Assembly: GCA_963786625.1 (NCBI GenBank)
Contig: CAWAZS010000005.1
Coordinates: 248,001-312,000, forward strand
Source of the DNA: CAIWHR01 sp963786625
Lineage (GTDB): Bacteria; Pseudomonadota; Gammaproteobacteria; Burkholderiales; Casimicrobiaceae
DNA length: 64,000 bases
Direction: 5' to 3'
The translations under genes and the position numbers were made by a program. Positions 17,532-30,050 of the stretch are shown here, in pieces (position 1 is the stretch's first letter; the number at the start of each line of letters is the position of its first letter). The notes under the pieces were generated by a model. The model was not told the DNA's origin and did no database searches. It saw nothing but the letters and a program-made list of their open reading frames with translations.

Positions 17532-17686
17532 TCTTCCCCCTCCATCGAGCGATCCGAGCGGACGCGCGTATCGGCGACGATAGTAGTCACGACCTCCGGA
17601 TTTGCGCAAGCGAAATGAGAACTGTTCCGCCGCCGATGTCGACGGCGCCAGCCACCGGCCATCGTCGGAAGTCGGCGTCTGCAGCG

Positions 17687-18088
17687 CTAGCTCTTCGTTT
17701 GCCCGCGCAACCCCTGGTCGACGCTCCACGGCCCGCCGCCCGCCGCGGCGAGATAGAGAAACACGAAGCAGTAGAGGGCCGCCAGCTCGCCGCGATTGAC
17801 GAGCGGCCAGAAGCCCTGCGGCGCATGCGCGATGAAGTAGGCAAACGCCATCAGCCCGGACATGACGAACGCGACGGGGCGGGTGAACAGTCCGACCAGC
17901 AGCAGCGCGCCGCCCGCGACCTCGAGCACGCCCGCCATGCCGATCAGCGACCACAGCTCGAGCGGGGACGAACGCGGCACCGGGAAGTCGAACAGCTTCT
18001 GCGTGCCGTGGGCAATGAACAGAAAAGCGGTGACGAAGCGCAGCACGCTCAGGAGCCGCGGCGACCAGGAAGCGAGTAAGGATTCCAT
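17687..18088 (-). CDS. DoxX family membrane protein
   Basis: 133 residues with four helices. The DoxX pattern is clear: FVTAFLFIAHGTQKLFDFP, then GVLEVAGGALLLVGLFTRPV and FAYFIAHAPQGFWPLVNRGE, a typical ending. Family members are inner-membrane proteins linked to thiosulfate:quinone reduction or oxidative stress, but the small DoxX forms are largely uncharacterised. It stands 155 bases upstream of tctC on the same strand and may or may not be in the operon. Confidence 0.88.
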   Translation of the reverse strand: MESLLASWSPRLLSVLRFVTAFLFIAHGTQKLFDFPVPRSSPLELWSLIGMAGVLEVAGGALLLVGLFTRPVAFVMSGLMAFAYFIAHAPQGFWPLVNRGELAALYCFVFLYLAAAGGGPWSVDQGLRGQTKS

Positions 18089-18384
18089 GCGTGAGACACC
18101 TTGGACGAGGAGATCGGAAGTAGGGCCGGCAGCTTTCGCCGCGCGGCCGCTATGCTCGCCAACTGGAGCGCTCTCGTCAATGGTCGGCGGCGGTCGTCTT
18201 CCCGGTGCGCCGCGGGCGGCACGCCGCGCCGGGGCAGGCGGCGCCGGCGCGTGCCGCGCCCGGTACGCCGGGGCGGACCTTGGCCGCGGCGTCCCGGTGC
18301 GCTACATTGCCGGACATCCGCGATTTCGCGGCTCGACCCGGCGCGGCGAAGCGCGCGGGATCGATCGACTCCCGAGACTGACCG

Positions 18385-18970
18385 ATGTCCCAGACCTTGC
18401 TCGAGGCCGCGAAGGCCGGCGATCTTCCGCGCGTGCGGGAGCTGCTGGCCGCAGGAGCCGACCGCGAAGCGCGCGACGCCGACGGGGCGACGGCGCTGAT
18501 GCTCGCAGCGCATGCGGGCCGGCTGGACGTCGTTCGTGCGCTCATCGCGGCCGGCGCCGACGTGAATGCCACCGACGAGCGGGGCTGGGGGCCGCTGGCG
18601 AAGGCCGTCTACAACCCGGATGCTCGATCGGGGCTTTGCCGACGTCGTGCAGGCGCTCGTCGATGCGGGCGCGAACATCGAGGCGCCGATCGCCTACGGC
18701 ATCCGCCCGTTGATGCTCGCCGCAGGTTATGGCGAGACGGCCGTCGTGGAAACGCTGCTGAAGGCCGGCGCCGACGTGCTGGCGCGCAACGAGGGCGGCC
18801 TGACCGCGCTGATGATGGTCAAGGAAAAGTTCTACGTCGACGTCATCAATCTGCTGCACGAAGCCGAGCGCGATGCCGGCGTCGGCGAGGGCAGCTGCAC
18901 GACCAAGAACGCGCCGGGCTCCAACGTCGTGACCTTCCGCAAGCCCGCGGCGGGCAGCGCCGAACGCTGA
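18385..18970 (+). pseudogene. Ankyrin-repeat protein, one frame break
   Basis: The first frame (ATG 18385) encodes LLEAAKAGDLPRVRELLAAG, DGATALMLAAHAGRLDVVRA and ERGWGPLAKAVYNP. The next frame continues with RGFADVVQALVDAGANIEAP, GIRPLMLAAGYGETAVVETL and a Lys-rich end near residue 190. The break is near 18617-18624 and reads as one extra base. Joined, it is a cytoplasmic ankyrin repeat protein of about 194 residues with four to five repeats. No export signal is seen. The partner is unknown. Intact repeat consensus on both sides suggests sequencing error. Confidence 0.75.
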
Positions 18971-18977
18971 GGCCGCG

Positions 18978-19350
18978 TCACTTCGACGTCGAGCCGGAGC
19001 GCGCTATCCCGACACAGCGCGCCGCGTACTGTTCGGTCAGCGCTTTCCTGCGCTTCGCGCTCGACGCGCTCTCCTTGCGGCCGCGCCTGGCGTCGCGGTC
19101 CGCCTCGGCCGCGAGCCTTTGCGTCTCGTCGAGCAGCTGCGCGCACACGTTCGGGTCGGTGGCACTCGCCCTGGGGTCATCCGGCAGCTTGAGCGGCCTG
19201 CTGGCGGGAGCGCAGGGCGCGTCCGAATAGGTCGTCTTGCCGGCGCTGTCCGTGCACTTGTAGACCTGGCCCTGCGCGATCGACGCCGTCGCGGAGACTG
19301 CCAGTGCGGCTGTCAGCGCGATGGCCCGGCGAAGCAGACGGCCCGCGCAT
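18978..19350 (-). pseudogene. DUF4124 domain envelope protein, one frame break at the start
   Basis: Reading from 19347 toward 18978 gives a signal-peptide-like stretch (LRRAIALTAALAVSA), then GQVYKCTDSAGKTTYSDAPC, the DUF4124 signature, and a charged helical tail ending at TGA 18978. No start exists in this frame. One base too many in the CCC run at 19342-19344 would connect it to ATG 19350, giving MRGRLLRR and about 123 residues. That ATG overlaps the stop of the DUF2182 gene (TGATG), so the pair is coupled. DUF4124 proteins are periplasmic and of unknown role. Confidence 0.7.
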
Positions 19351-20151
19351 CACGTTGCCGTATGCTGGAGCACGATCAGCGTGCCCCAGGCGATGAGCCC
19401 GATCCCCAGCGGCGCGGAGAGCTGCCGGCCCCAGGCGACGTTCTTCTCCACCGCCATCACCGCGCCGAGGGCGACCATCCAGCCGAGGCTGCCGGTTCCC
19501 ACGGCGAACATCAGCAGCATCAGCGCCCAGCAGCAACCGACGCAATACGCGCCGTGGTGCAGGCCGAGGCGCAACGCCTGGGCGCCCGGGGCGCCCCCCG
19601 TCCAGTGCTGGAGCACGAACGACAGCGGGCGCGCGGCACTTGTCGAGGCAACGATGCTTGAGTTTCGAGAACTGGAAGGCGCCGGCGAGGACGAGCGTCG
19701 CCGCGCCGAATGCCCACGAGCCTGCCTTGAACGATGCGCCGCGGTCGAACACGTCATGCAGGGCCACATCGAAGGCGTGGGCGGCGACGCCGAAGGCGAG
19801 CCACGCGGTCAGGTACCCGGCAATCACCAGCACGATGAGGCGAGTGCGGTCGCGGCGGTTTCCGGTGAGGCGGCGAAAGATCTCGAGCAGGGGCAGCGTC
19901 GTCGGCAGCATCATGGCGACGGTCATGAGGGTCCAGCCCGCGACGTAGACCATCCCCTCGGTGAGCACGATCTGCCAGCCGTCGGCAACCCGGATGGTGC
20001 AGATGTCCGCATGATTGATGTAACGCGCGTACGGCGAGCCGTCCCACAGCCACAGCGCCGCCCAGGCGAGCAGCGCCATGCCGCCGACGATCGGCACGAG
20101 GAGTCCGCGATGCGCGATCGGACGCATCGAATGCTGTGCCAACGCAGGCAT
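19350..20151 (-). pseudogene. DUF2182 predicted metal-binding membrane protein, one frame break
   Basis: About 266 residues when the break near 19627 is repaired by dropping one base. The first frame has several helices and ends KLKHRCLDKCRAP. The second continues LSFVLQHWTGG and LGLHHGAYCVGCCWALMLLM, the conserved Cys/His block of DUF2182, then WMVALGAVMAVEKNV. The start gives an N-terminal helix VGGMALLAWAALWLW. It follows the DUF1326 gene on the same strand. DUF1326 and DUF2182 genes are a recurrent pair of unknown function, and the Cys and His residues suggest metal handling. Confidence 0.8.
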
Positions 20152-20202
20152 CGGCTATCCCCGCAGGTGTGCAGGCGGCCGGCGCTCAGCCCGGCCGGCC
20201 CG

Positions 20203-20805
20203 TCAACTGGCGAATCGGAACGTCCCCTGAACCGAGTTGTGTCCGGCGAGATCGACGTTGACGCCGATCGACGGGGCGTCGGCCCTGTACCGCGACGCCC
20301 TCCCGACATAGGCCGGCGAGCCCGGGATCGTGCTGAAGATGCTGTGCGACAGCTCGGTCGATTCCCCGTGCGCGCCGACGAAGGGCTCGACGTCCGCGGC
20401 CACCGCCTGGCCCATGCGCAGCGTGCCCTTGCCGCCCTGCACGTCGAAGACGACCGGCACCCGCTGGACGCTGACCACCTCGCCGATCAGCTGCGCGAGG
20501 TCGGCGACCGGCCCGCCCTTCTTGCCGGTCCACACCGCGAGCAACGCCTGCTCCTGCTCCTTCGTCGCGCGCTCGTCGAGGAGGACGACCATCCGCCAGT
20601 TGCCCTTGAGCACGTTGCCCGGGATGTGCGCGACGCCGCCGATCGTCAGGCCGCCGACGTCGACGCCGTCGATCGTGCCCTTCTCGATGTGCCACGCGAG
20701 CACGCCGTCGCAGATGCCGTTGTCCGGATCCTCGCCGACCCAGCACGGGCAGATCGCCTTGCAGGTGCAGACTTCGAGCAATCGACCTTCGAGGTGGTAT
20801 GCCAT
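20203..20805 (-). CDS. DUF1326 domain protein
   Basis: 200 residues. ATG at 20805 is chosen because GGAGG lies upstream and it gives MAYHLEGRLLEVCTCKAICP. The Cys pair CTCKAICPCW is the hallmark of DUF1326 and is a likely metal or redox site. The rest is a beta-rich fold (GGLTIGGVAHIPGN, WTGKKGGPVADLAQLIGEV). It is cytoplasmic by sequence. It is the first gene of the DUF1326-DUF2182-DUF4124 operon, whose biochemical role is not known. Confidence 0.85.
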   Translation of the reverse strand: MAYHLEGRLLEVCTCKAICPCWVGEDPDNGICDGVLAWHIEKGTIDGVDVGGLTIGGVAHIPGNVLKGNWRMVVLLDERATKEQEQALLAVWTGKKGGPVADLAQLIGEVVSVQRVPVVFDVQGGKGTLRMGQAVAADVEPFVGAHGESTELSHSIFSTIPGSPAYVGRASRYRADAPSIGVNVDLAGHNSVQGTFRFAS

Positions 20806-20984
20806 CGTCGTTTCCTCCGTCTGTCGATAGGTGGAAAGACGCGGGCGCCGATGTCGCACCGACATCGGGGCCGACGCGAACCGGGGAGCTTATGCCTCGT
20901 CGCGCGGCGCTGCAACCCGGCGACCGGACCTCGAACCGGTACGACCTGCGCCGAGGCAGCGCATCGCGCATCGGCGCAAGCGGA

Positions 20985-21911
20985 TCAACCGACAGGGTGG
21001 GCGAGGGCGGTGAGGGTGTGCGCGAGACCGGCGACCACCTGCGCCATGGGCACGTAGGCGAGCTTCTCGGGCGTGTCCGTGGCGCAGTGGTAATGCGGAT
21101 ACCGGTAGAAGGCCGTGTCGGTCACCATCAGCGCGCGATACCCGGCGCGCCAGAACGAGAGCTGATCGCTCCACGAAACGCCCGGCACGATCCCGGGGCT
21201 CGCCAGCCGCTCGACCGGAAAGTCCGTGCCGGCCTTGAATGCATCGACCGCCGCACGCAGAGCGGAGCGCGAGCGCAGGTTCGACACGAACGCGATGAAG
21301 TTGCCGCGATCGGGATAGAAGTGCCGCAGCAGCGGTGGGTACTGCTGGCTTCCGCGCTCGTCGCTGTAGCAGCCGAGCATCTCCAGCGAAAGCATGATCC
21401 GGATGTCGTCGCCCCGCGCTCGCGCGGCGCGCGCGTAGACGCGGCTGCCCATGTCGCCGACGTAGAAGAACGGCGGCTCCTCGTTGACGAACGCCACCAG
21501 GCGTATCGACTGCGCCGTCCGCGCGTCGCGGAGGAGCCGGGCGAGCTCGATGAGCGCGGCCACGCCGCTGGCGTTGTCGTCGGCCCCCGGACTCCCCGGC
21601 ACGGTGTCGTAATGCGCACCGGCGAGGACGATCGCCGTCGGCCGCTCGCGACCGGGGATGGTGATCGCGAGATTGGCCGATTCGACCCCGTACGCGTCGT
21701 AGGTCTGCCGGTCCACGGCGTACCCGAGGCGCGACCATGCGTCGTGGATGTAGGCCTCCGCCGCATGCAGCGCGTCGGGGCGCCACACGTTGCGCTCGCC
21801 GATCTCGCCGGCGAGGTGCTCGACATGCCGGCGCAGCGCCAGCGCGAGCGACGCCGGATCCGGCCCGGCGTGCCGGGTTTCCGGCGGGGCTCGCTCGGCC
21901 ACGCGCTTCAC
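20985..21911 (-). CDS. M28 family zinc peptidase
   Basis: 308 residues of the aminopeptidase Y/M28 family. Zinc-site residues are visible: His and Asp in AGAHYDTVPG, Asp in GADDNASGVAALIE, the Glu pair in VNEEPPFF, Asp in MVTDTAFY and His in YHCATDTPEKL. The N-terminal part (RHVEHLAGEIGERN) is the usual cap. No clear signal peptide is seen, so it may be cytoplasmic. It probably releases amino acids from peptides, but specificity is unknown. The start at 21911 has no strong ribosome site; the shorter in-frame alternatives are not better. Confidence 0.87.
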   Translation of the reverse strand: MKRVAERAPPETRHAGPDPASLALALRRHVEHLAGEIGERNVWRPDALHAAEAYIHDAWSRLGYAVDRQTYDAYGVESANLAITIPGRERPTAIVLAGAHYDTVPGSPGADDNASGVAALIELARLLRDARTAQSIRLVAFVNEEPPFFYVGDMGSRVYARAARARGDDIRIMLSLEMLGCYSDERGSQQYPPLLRHFYPDRGNFIAFVSNLRSRSALRAAVDAFKAGTDFPVERLASPGIVPGVSWSDQLSFWRAGYRALMVTDTAFYRYPHYHCATDTPEKLAYVPMAQVVAGLAHTLTALAHPVG

Positions 21912-22199
21912 TCTGCGGCAATGTGTCGGCTCGCGAACGGCGCCGACTCATCACTTTAGCAGCGATCGTGACTCGATGCGCGGCCCGGTGCACGAACGCG
22001 CGAGATTCCCGCGGGGCGGCAGGCGAGCCGTCGCGGCAACATGCATGGCACGACATTCGATTTCGCGCTGGCTTGCGCTAACTCAAGCTCCATTGCGGAT
22101 CCGGCGCGCACTATTTGCAGGCATGAAGAGGAACGCGATGCAGGGCCGCAGCCGATCTGCGGTCCCGCATCGTGACGGTTTGCCATCGGGGACGCCACC

Positions 22200-22694
22200 A
22201 TGAAACTAACCATCGACGTCGCGACGCGCGTGAGCCAGGAGCTCGGGGCCGTCATCGAAGCAATGGTCGACAATCCGGAGCGGGAGGAGCCTCCGACGCT
22301 CGACGAGGTGCGGCAGGTGGTATCGGCGATGGCGGACGATGCCGACCGCCGGGACGAGGCCATGCATCCGCAGGAGCGGGCATCGGTCCTGCGGGAGATC
22401 GACGATCTCGTCGACGAATTCGGCGGCGAGGCGCTGGCCGTCGATTTCCTCGCGGTGAAGGCGAGCGAGGAGCTGTCGCGCATCATCGAGGTCGCGATGG
22501 AAAACCCGCTGGTTCGCCACGAGCCGACCCTGGGCGCCGTGCGCGACGCCATGGCCAACGGACTGATGGCGCGGCTGGTCGGCGACGGCACCATCGAGCC
22601 TGACCAGGACCAGACGCTGCTGGCCGAGATCGACGGGCTGGTGCAGCGCCATGGTTCGGACGCCGTGGCCGAGGACTTCGTCCGCTTCGAGTAG
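22200..22694 (+). CDS. Hypothetical acidic helical protein with internal duplication
   Basis: 164 residues, strongly acidic, without signal or membrane segment. Two halves of about 80 residues align. Half one has SQELGAVIEAMVDNP, PPTLDEVRQVVSAMADD and LREIDDLVDEFGGEALAVDF. Half two has SEELSRIIEVAMENP, EPTLGAVRDAMANG and LAEIDGLVQRHGSDAVAEDF. I do not recognise the family. The start MKLTIDV is preceded by a weak purine stretch. The gene is alone between the peptidase and the thioredoxin gene. Confidence 0.65.
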   Translation: MKLTIDVATRVSQELGAVIEAMVDNPEREEPPTLDEVRQVVSAMADDADRRDEAMHPQERASVLREIDDLVDEFGGEALAVDFLAVKASEELSRIIEVAMENPLVRHEPTLGAVRDAMANGLMARLVGDGTIEPDQDQTLLAEIDGLVQRHGSDAVAEDFVRFE

Positions 22695-22852
22695 CGGCAG
22701 GGCATCCGGCTGCGCGGTTGCGGGATTCGACCGCGCTCGGCAAAATGGCCGGGGCGCGGCGTCCGGTCGTTCGCCGGACGCCGACGCTCGGCGGGTTCTC
22801 GCATCGGCACGTCCGGTGCCGGATCCGTGCCGATCCACGCGATGGCGGCACG

Positions 22853-23873
22853 ATGAAGACATCGACACGGGTCCTGGTCGCGGCGTTCGGTCTGGCGCTG
22901 CTCGTCGCCGGAGGCGCCGGCGCGCAGGAGCGCGCGCCGCAACCCATCGACATTCCGCGCTGGTTCACCGAGACCTTTCTCGACTTCCGCGAGGACATCC
23001 GCGACGCGGCGCGCGACGGCCGGCGGCTCATGGTCTATTTCGGCCAGGACGGCTGTCCGTACTGCCGGAAGCTCATGGTCACCAACTTCTCGCAGCGCGC
23101 CATCGTCGAGAAGACGCGCCGCCATTTCGTCGCGATCGCGCTCAACATCTGGGGGTCGCGCGAGGTGACCTGGCTCGACGGGCGCGTGCTTCCCGAAAAG
23201 GAGCTCGCCGTGCTGCTCGATGTGCAGTTCACGCCGACGCTGCTGTTCTTCGACGAGCAGGGCGCCGTGGTGGCGCGAATCAACGGCTATTACCCGCCGC
23301 ATCAGTTCGAGCCGGTGCTCGACTACGCGGCGGGGAAGGCGCGGCCGGGCGAGACGCTCGCCGCCTACCTGAAGCGCGTCGGGAAGGCGCCGGCGAGCGC
23401 GCGGCTGCACGACGAGCCGTTCTTCGTGAAGCCGCCGCACGACCTCGCGCGCAAGCCGGGCGGCAAGCCCGTCGCAGTGGTGTTCGAAACGACCGGCTGC
23501 ACCGCCTGCGACGAGCTGCATCGCGAGGGATTCAAGCGCGCCGAGGTGCGCGCGTTGCTGCCGCGATTCGACGTCGCGCGTTTCGCGCTCGGCGCGCCGA
23601 CGGCGCTGACGACGCCCGACGGCCGGACGACGACCGCGGACGCCTGGGCGGCCGAGCTCGGCGTCACGTACACGCCGACCTTGGTCTTCTTCGACGATCG
23701 GGGCGCGGAAGTCTTCCGCATCGAGGCCTACCTGCGGCCGTTCCACCTTGCCTCGTCGCTCGACTACGTGGCGAGCGGCGCGTACCGCAGCGAGCCGTCG
23801 TTTCAGCGCTTCATCCAGGGGCGCGCCGAGCGGCATGCGCGCGCAGGGGAAGAAGGTCGAGCTGTGGCAGTAG
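22853..23873 (+). CDS. Exported double thioredoxin-fold protein (SoxW/DsbD-like), frame break at C-terminus
   Basis: About 339 residues. Signal peptide MKTSTRVLVAAFGLALLVA. The first thioredoxin domain has the active site GQDGCPYCRKLMVTNFSQRA (CPYC) and FTPTLLFFDEQG with cis-Pro. The second, about 180 residues later, has TTGCTACDELH (CTAC) and YTPTLVFFDDRG. In one frame the gene runs into nrdB. One base fewer near 23838-23846 restores the usual ending GKKVELWQ and TAG at 23871-23873. It is a periplasmic disulfide or thiol-reducing protein, probably for damaged or imported partners. No partner is encoded nearby. Confidence 0.8.
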
Positions 23874-23909
23874 GCATTCGCCCGACGGGATCCGACATCG
23901 CGGCTCCGT

Positions 23910-25105
23910 TCAGTCCCAGGAGAGCGCACCCCCGGTCTGGTACTCGGTGACGCGCGTCTCGAAGAAGTTCTTCTCCTTCTTGAGATCGATCATCTCGGCC
24001 ATCCACGGGAAGGGGTTGTCGGCCTTGTCGAACAGCGGATCGACGCCGATCTGCTGGCAGCGGCGGTTGGCGATGAAGCGCAGGTACTCCTTGAACATCG
24101 TGGCGTTCAGTCCGAGCACGCCGCGCGGCATCGTGTCCTCGGCGTAGGCGTACTCGAGGTCGACGCCCTTCTTCATCAGCACGCGGATCTCCTCGCGGAA
24201 CTCCGGCGTCCACAGGTGCGGGTTCTCCATCTTGATCGTGTTGATCAGGTCGATGCCGAAATTGCAGTGCATCGACTCGTCGCGCAGGATGTACTGGTAC
24301 TGCTCGGAGGAGCCGGTCATCTTGTTCTGGCGGCCCATCGCGAGGATCTGCACGAAGCCGACGTAGAAGAAGAGCCCCTCCATGATGCAGGCGAAGACGA
24401 TCAGGCTCTTCAGCAGCGCCTGGTCGGCTTCGGGCGTGCCGGTCTTGAACAGCGGGTTGGTCAGCACGTCGATGTACGGGATCAGGAACTCGTCCTTGTC
24501 GCGGATCGACTTGACCTCGTGGTAGGCGTTGAAGATCTCCGCTTCGTCGAGGCCGAGGCTCTCGACGATGTACTGGTAGGCGTGCGTGTGGATCGCCTCC
24601 TCGAACGCCTGGCGCAGCAGGTACTGCCGGCACTCCGGCGCCGAGATGTGGCGGTAGGTGCCGAGCACGATGTTGTTGGCGGCGAGCGAGTCGGCGGTGA
24701 CGAAGAAGCCGAGGTTGCGCTTGACGATCAGGCGCTCGTCGTCGGTCAGGCCGTTCGGGTTCTTCCACAGCTCGATGTCGCGCTGCATGTTCACTTCCTG
24801 CGGCATCCAGTGGTTGGCGCAGGCGGCGAGGTACTTGTCCCAGGCCCAGCGGTACTTGAACGGGACGAGCTGGTTGACGTCGGACTGCCCGTTGATGACG
24901 CGCTTGTCCTCGATCCGCACGCGGCGGAAGCCGTTCTCCATCGCCTGCCGCTCGACGTCGAGGTCGTGCACCGGCTCCGGAAAAATGCGGCGACAGGATG
25001 CCGCTCGCGATGGTGGCCGGCGGTGTGCGCGCGGATCGTCTCCGGGGTCGGCGGCGCGACGCGCGGCTGCGGGGCGGGGGCGATGTCGTCGTCGAATCTC
25101 AGCAT
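23910..25105 (-). CDS. nrdB: Ribonucleoside-diphosphate reductase small subunit, one frame break near N-terminus
   Basis: The radical-bearing beta subunit of class I ribonucleotide reductase. The main frame (353 residues) has the di-iron ligands in VTADSL, FEEAIHTHAYQYI (Glu, His and the radical Tyr in the class Ia/Ib position) and the MEGLFF and DESMHCNFG blocks. The start of this frame lacks the usual N-terminal tail. One extra base in the A run at 24981-24985 joins MLRFDDDIAPAPQ, starting at 25105 behind GGAGA, to HDLDVERQ. The repaired protein has about 398 residues. It lies downstream of nrdA, with two small genes between. Confidence 0.9.
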
Positions 25106-25129
25106 GGTGATTCTCTCCGTTCGCTGCAA

Positions 25130-25405
25130 TCAGTGCATTGCGCTCAGCTTCTCGTACAGATAGTCGGCCGCGAAGTCGACACCGTGATGCCAGGCGATCG
25201 TGGCGAGCCCGTAGTCCAGATAGAAGTCGGCGAAGCGCATGCGGTCGCGCAGCACGTCGAAATTCTCGCCGTAGAGATCGTCGGCGAGGTCGACGACTCC
25301 CTTTCGTCCATCGTTGAACTCCAGCCAGATCTTGTAGTCACCGAGATACCTTGCTTCGGTCACGTGACGCTGTACATGCTCGTAACGGGCCAACTCGACC
25401 TCCAT
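25130..25405 (-). CDS. DUF2442 family protein
   Basis: 91 residues from ATG 25405. The sequence RYLGDYKIWLEFNDGRKGVV, then DLADDLYGENFDVLRD and LATIAWHHGVDFAADYLYE, is the DUF2442 pattern. These are small proteins often associated with toxin-antitoxin-like or regulatory loci. It lies between nrdA and nrdB on the same strand, so it is transcribed with them. Whether it has any link to nucleotide reduction is unknown. A longer frame to 25597 is Arg/Gly-rich and probably not translated. Confidence 0.75.
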   Translation of the reverse strand: MEVELARYEHVQRHVTEARYLGDYKIWLEFNDGRKGVVDLADDLYGENFDVLRDRMRFADFYLDYGLATIAWHHGVDFAADYLYEKLSAMH

Positions 25406-25511
25406 GGGCAAGTGGACGAACGCGCCGCCGGTTGCGCCGCGCGCCGAGGCGCGCAGCGGTTCCTGCGGCAAGCCAGACGGACCGGCTGCCCGGCCCGCAC
25501 CGTCGTGGTCG

Positions 25512-25700
25512 CTACTTGCCGCGCGCCAGCAGCGGGGCGAAATTCGCCTGCTGCGGCGACGGCCACCCGGTGCGTTGCCTGGATTCCACAGCGACATCGC
25601 GTCCGTCGCGCTCCGACGGGACGCTCGCGGCCGGCCAGCGCCAATGGCGCTTGCCGGCCTTGTCGGTGTAGACCTCCCACCGATCGGTCTTGGCGTTCAT
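25512..25700 (-). CDS. Small hypothetical protein, Trp-rich N-terminus
   Basis: 62 residues. ATG at 25700 follows GGAGGGCAAGCG. The start RWEVYTDKAGKRHWRWPA resembles small DUF1508-like modules, and the rest is unrecognised. It sits between nrdA and the DUF2442 gene in the same direction. The C-terminal half is less conserved-looking and may be affected by a frame error. Confidence 0.5.
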   Translation of the reverse strand: MNAKTDRWEVYTDKAGKRHWRWPAASVPSERDGRDVAVESRQRTGWPSPQQANFAPLLARGK

Positions 25701-25872
25701 CGCTTGCCCTCCTGTCTGGGTTTGCGGGGTTGGCTACCTCTGCTCGCGCGCGGTCCCGTTGTGATTGCGGGGGACCTGTCGCGCACCTCTGCTCGCCGCA
25801 CTACGATGCGTGGCCGGCGTCGGCCATCGGCCACGGCACCACTGCCTGGTACTCCAACTTCCACCGGCGGCC

Positions 25873-28825
<2,953 letters not shown>

Positions 28826-29017
28826 GGGTTCTTCTCCTGTCGAAATCTTGTGGTTGTATACGCGATCGGCGCGTTTGGCCCCGCTGCCGGCAGTTTCGTG
28901 CAATGCCATGCACGAAGCGGGTTTCGGGACTGCGCGCTCGGATTTCCCTTCGCCACCCCGGCCTCGGACGGGGTGGTCGTCCGCGGGGTGCCGCAATTCT
29001 CGTTGCAAATCAAAATC

Positions 29018-29062
29018 TACTACATCTTGTGTTGAAGTAGCTGATGAGCACAAAGCATAGTG
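29018..29062 (-). promoter_or_regulatory. Two candidate NrdR boxes upstream of nrdA
   Basis: The boxes are 29018-29032 (TACTACATCTTGTGT) and 29048-29062 (GCACAAAGCATAGTG). Against the family pattern ACACAAGATATAGTG, the first (reverse complement) matches 13 of 15 and the second 11 of 15 bases. Their centres are 30 bp apart, about three helical turns, as expected for paired NrdR operators. The 391-bp spacer 28826-29216 has no gene, so it holds the nrdA promoter. Confidence 0.5.
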
Positions 29063-29216
29063 GGCTGCGCGGCGCTTTGCAAGCGCTTTTTGATGCACAG
29101 CGAAGCGCTCCGAAAAGGACAACAAAAACAGTCCACTGCGCCGCGGTTCGTGGCATATCCACGCATCTTCCACCGCCCGTTCACCGACTTGTCCACAGAC
29201 GCCCGCGCGGCGCCCG

Positions 29217-29960
29217 CTAGGCGCGGGCGGGCAGGGCAAACAGGCGCGATCCGGCGATCGCAACCCGGGTCTCGCCGGGGACGGGCGCGACGAGCGCCAG
29301 CCCCGTTAGACGGCCGAATGCCGGCAGGAGCGTGCGGCGCCGGCCGACGACGAAGCAGGGCAGGCGCACGGACCCGTGCGCGCTGCCCGCGATCCGCACG
29401 CCGGGGTGGACGTGCCCGCACAGCGCGTATCCGGTCTTCGGGCTGGCGGGCTCGTGACAGAGCACGAACGGCGGGAGGGCCCGCGGGTCGGCGACGACGC
29501 GCACCCCCCACGCCGGCGGCGGATCTCCGGCGCGGGCATCGTGGTTGCCGCGCACGAGGGTGATCGCCAGCCGCGCATGCGCGTCGCGCCAGCGCGTGAA
29601 TGCGGCGTCCAGCGCTGCGACGCGCCCGGCCGCCGCGTGCAGCAGATCGCCGAGCACGACCAGATGCTCGGCGCCGGTGCGCTCGATCAAGCCGGCGAGG
29701 CGCGCGAGATCGCTTGCCGTCGCGCCGCGCGGGACGGGGACACCGCCTGCGCGGAAGGCGGCCGCCTTGCCGAGATGCACATCGGCGACGAACAGCGTGC
29801 GCGCGCCGGGCCAATGGAGCGCCCGCTCGGCGAGGAGCTCGACCGTCTCGCCCGCGAGCCGGACGACCATGGCGTCGTCGCGCAGCGGCGCCGCGCGCGC
29901 GTCGGTCTGCCAGTCGACGCCGGCAAGTTGCGAACTCAGCTGCGGCCGCGCAGACTCCAT
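29217..29960 (-). CDS. pdeM: Ligase-associated DNA damage response endonuclease PdeM
   Basis: 247 residues of the calcineurin-like phosphoesterase fold. Metal motifs appear in order: FVADVHLGK, VVLGDLLHAAAG, VRGNHDARAG, FVLCHEP and CGHVHPGVRI. Length and motifs match PdeM, which is encoded in many bacteria with an Lhr-type helicase, a nuclease and an ATP-dependent ligase. The start at 29960 gives MESARPQL; an earlier start adds an untypical tail. The helicase partner is encoded at 31689-34163, but the ligase and nuclease are not in the window. Confidence 0.85.
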   Translation of the reverse strand: MESARPQLSSQLAGVDWQTDARAAPLRDDAMVVRLAGETVELLAERALHWPGARTLFVADVHLGKAAAFRAGGVPVPRGATASDLARLAGLIERTGAEHLVVLGDLLHAAAGRVAALDAAFTRWRDAHARLAITLVRGNHDARAGDPPPAWGVRVVADPRALPPFVLCHEPASPKTGYALCGHVHPGVRIAGSAHGSVRLPCFVVGRRRTLLPAFGRLTGLALVAPVPGETRVAIAGSRLFALPARA

Positions 29961-30050
29961 CGTCGAATTGTAGCCCGCACGGCCGCCGGATCCCGCATCC
30001 GAACGGCCATCGCGCACGCATCGCCGGTTTCCGCCTTGCGCCGAGGATCC

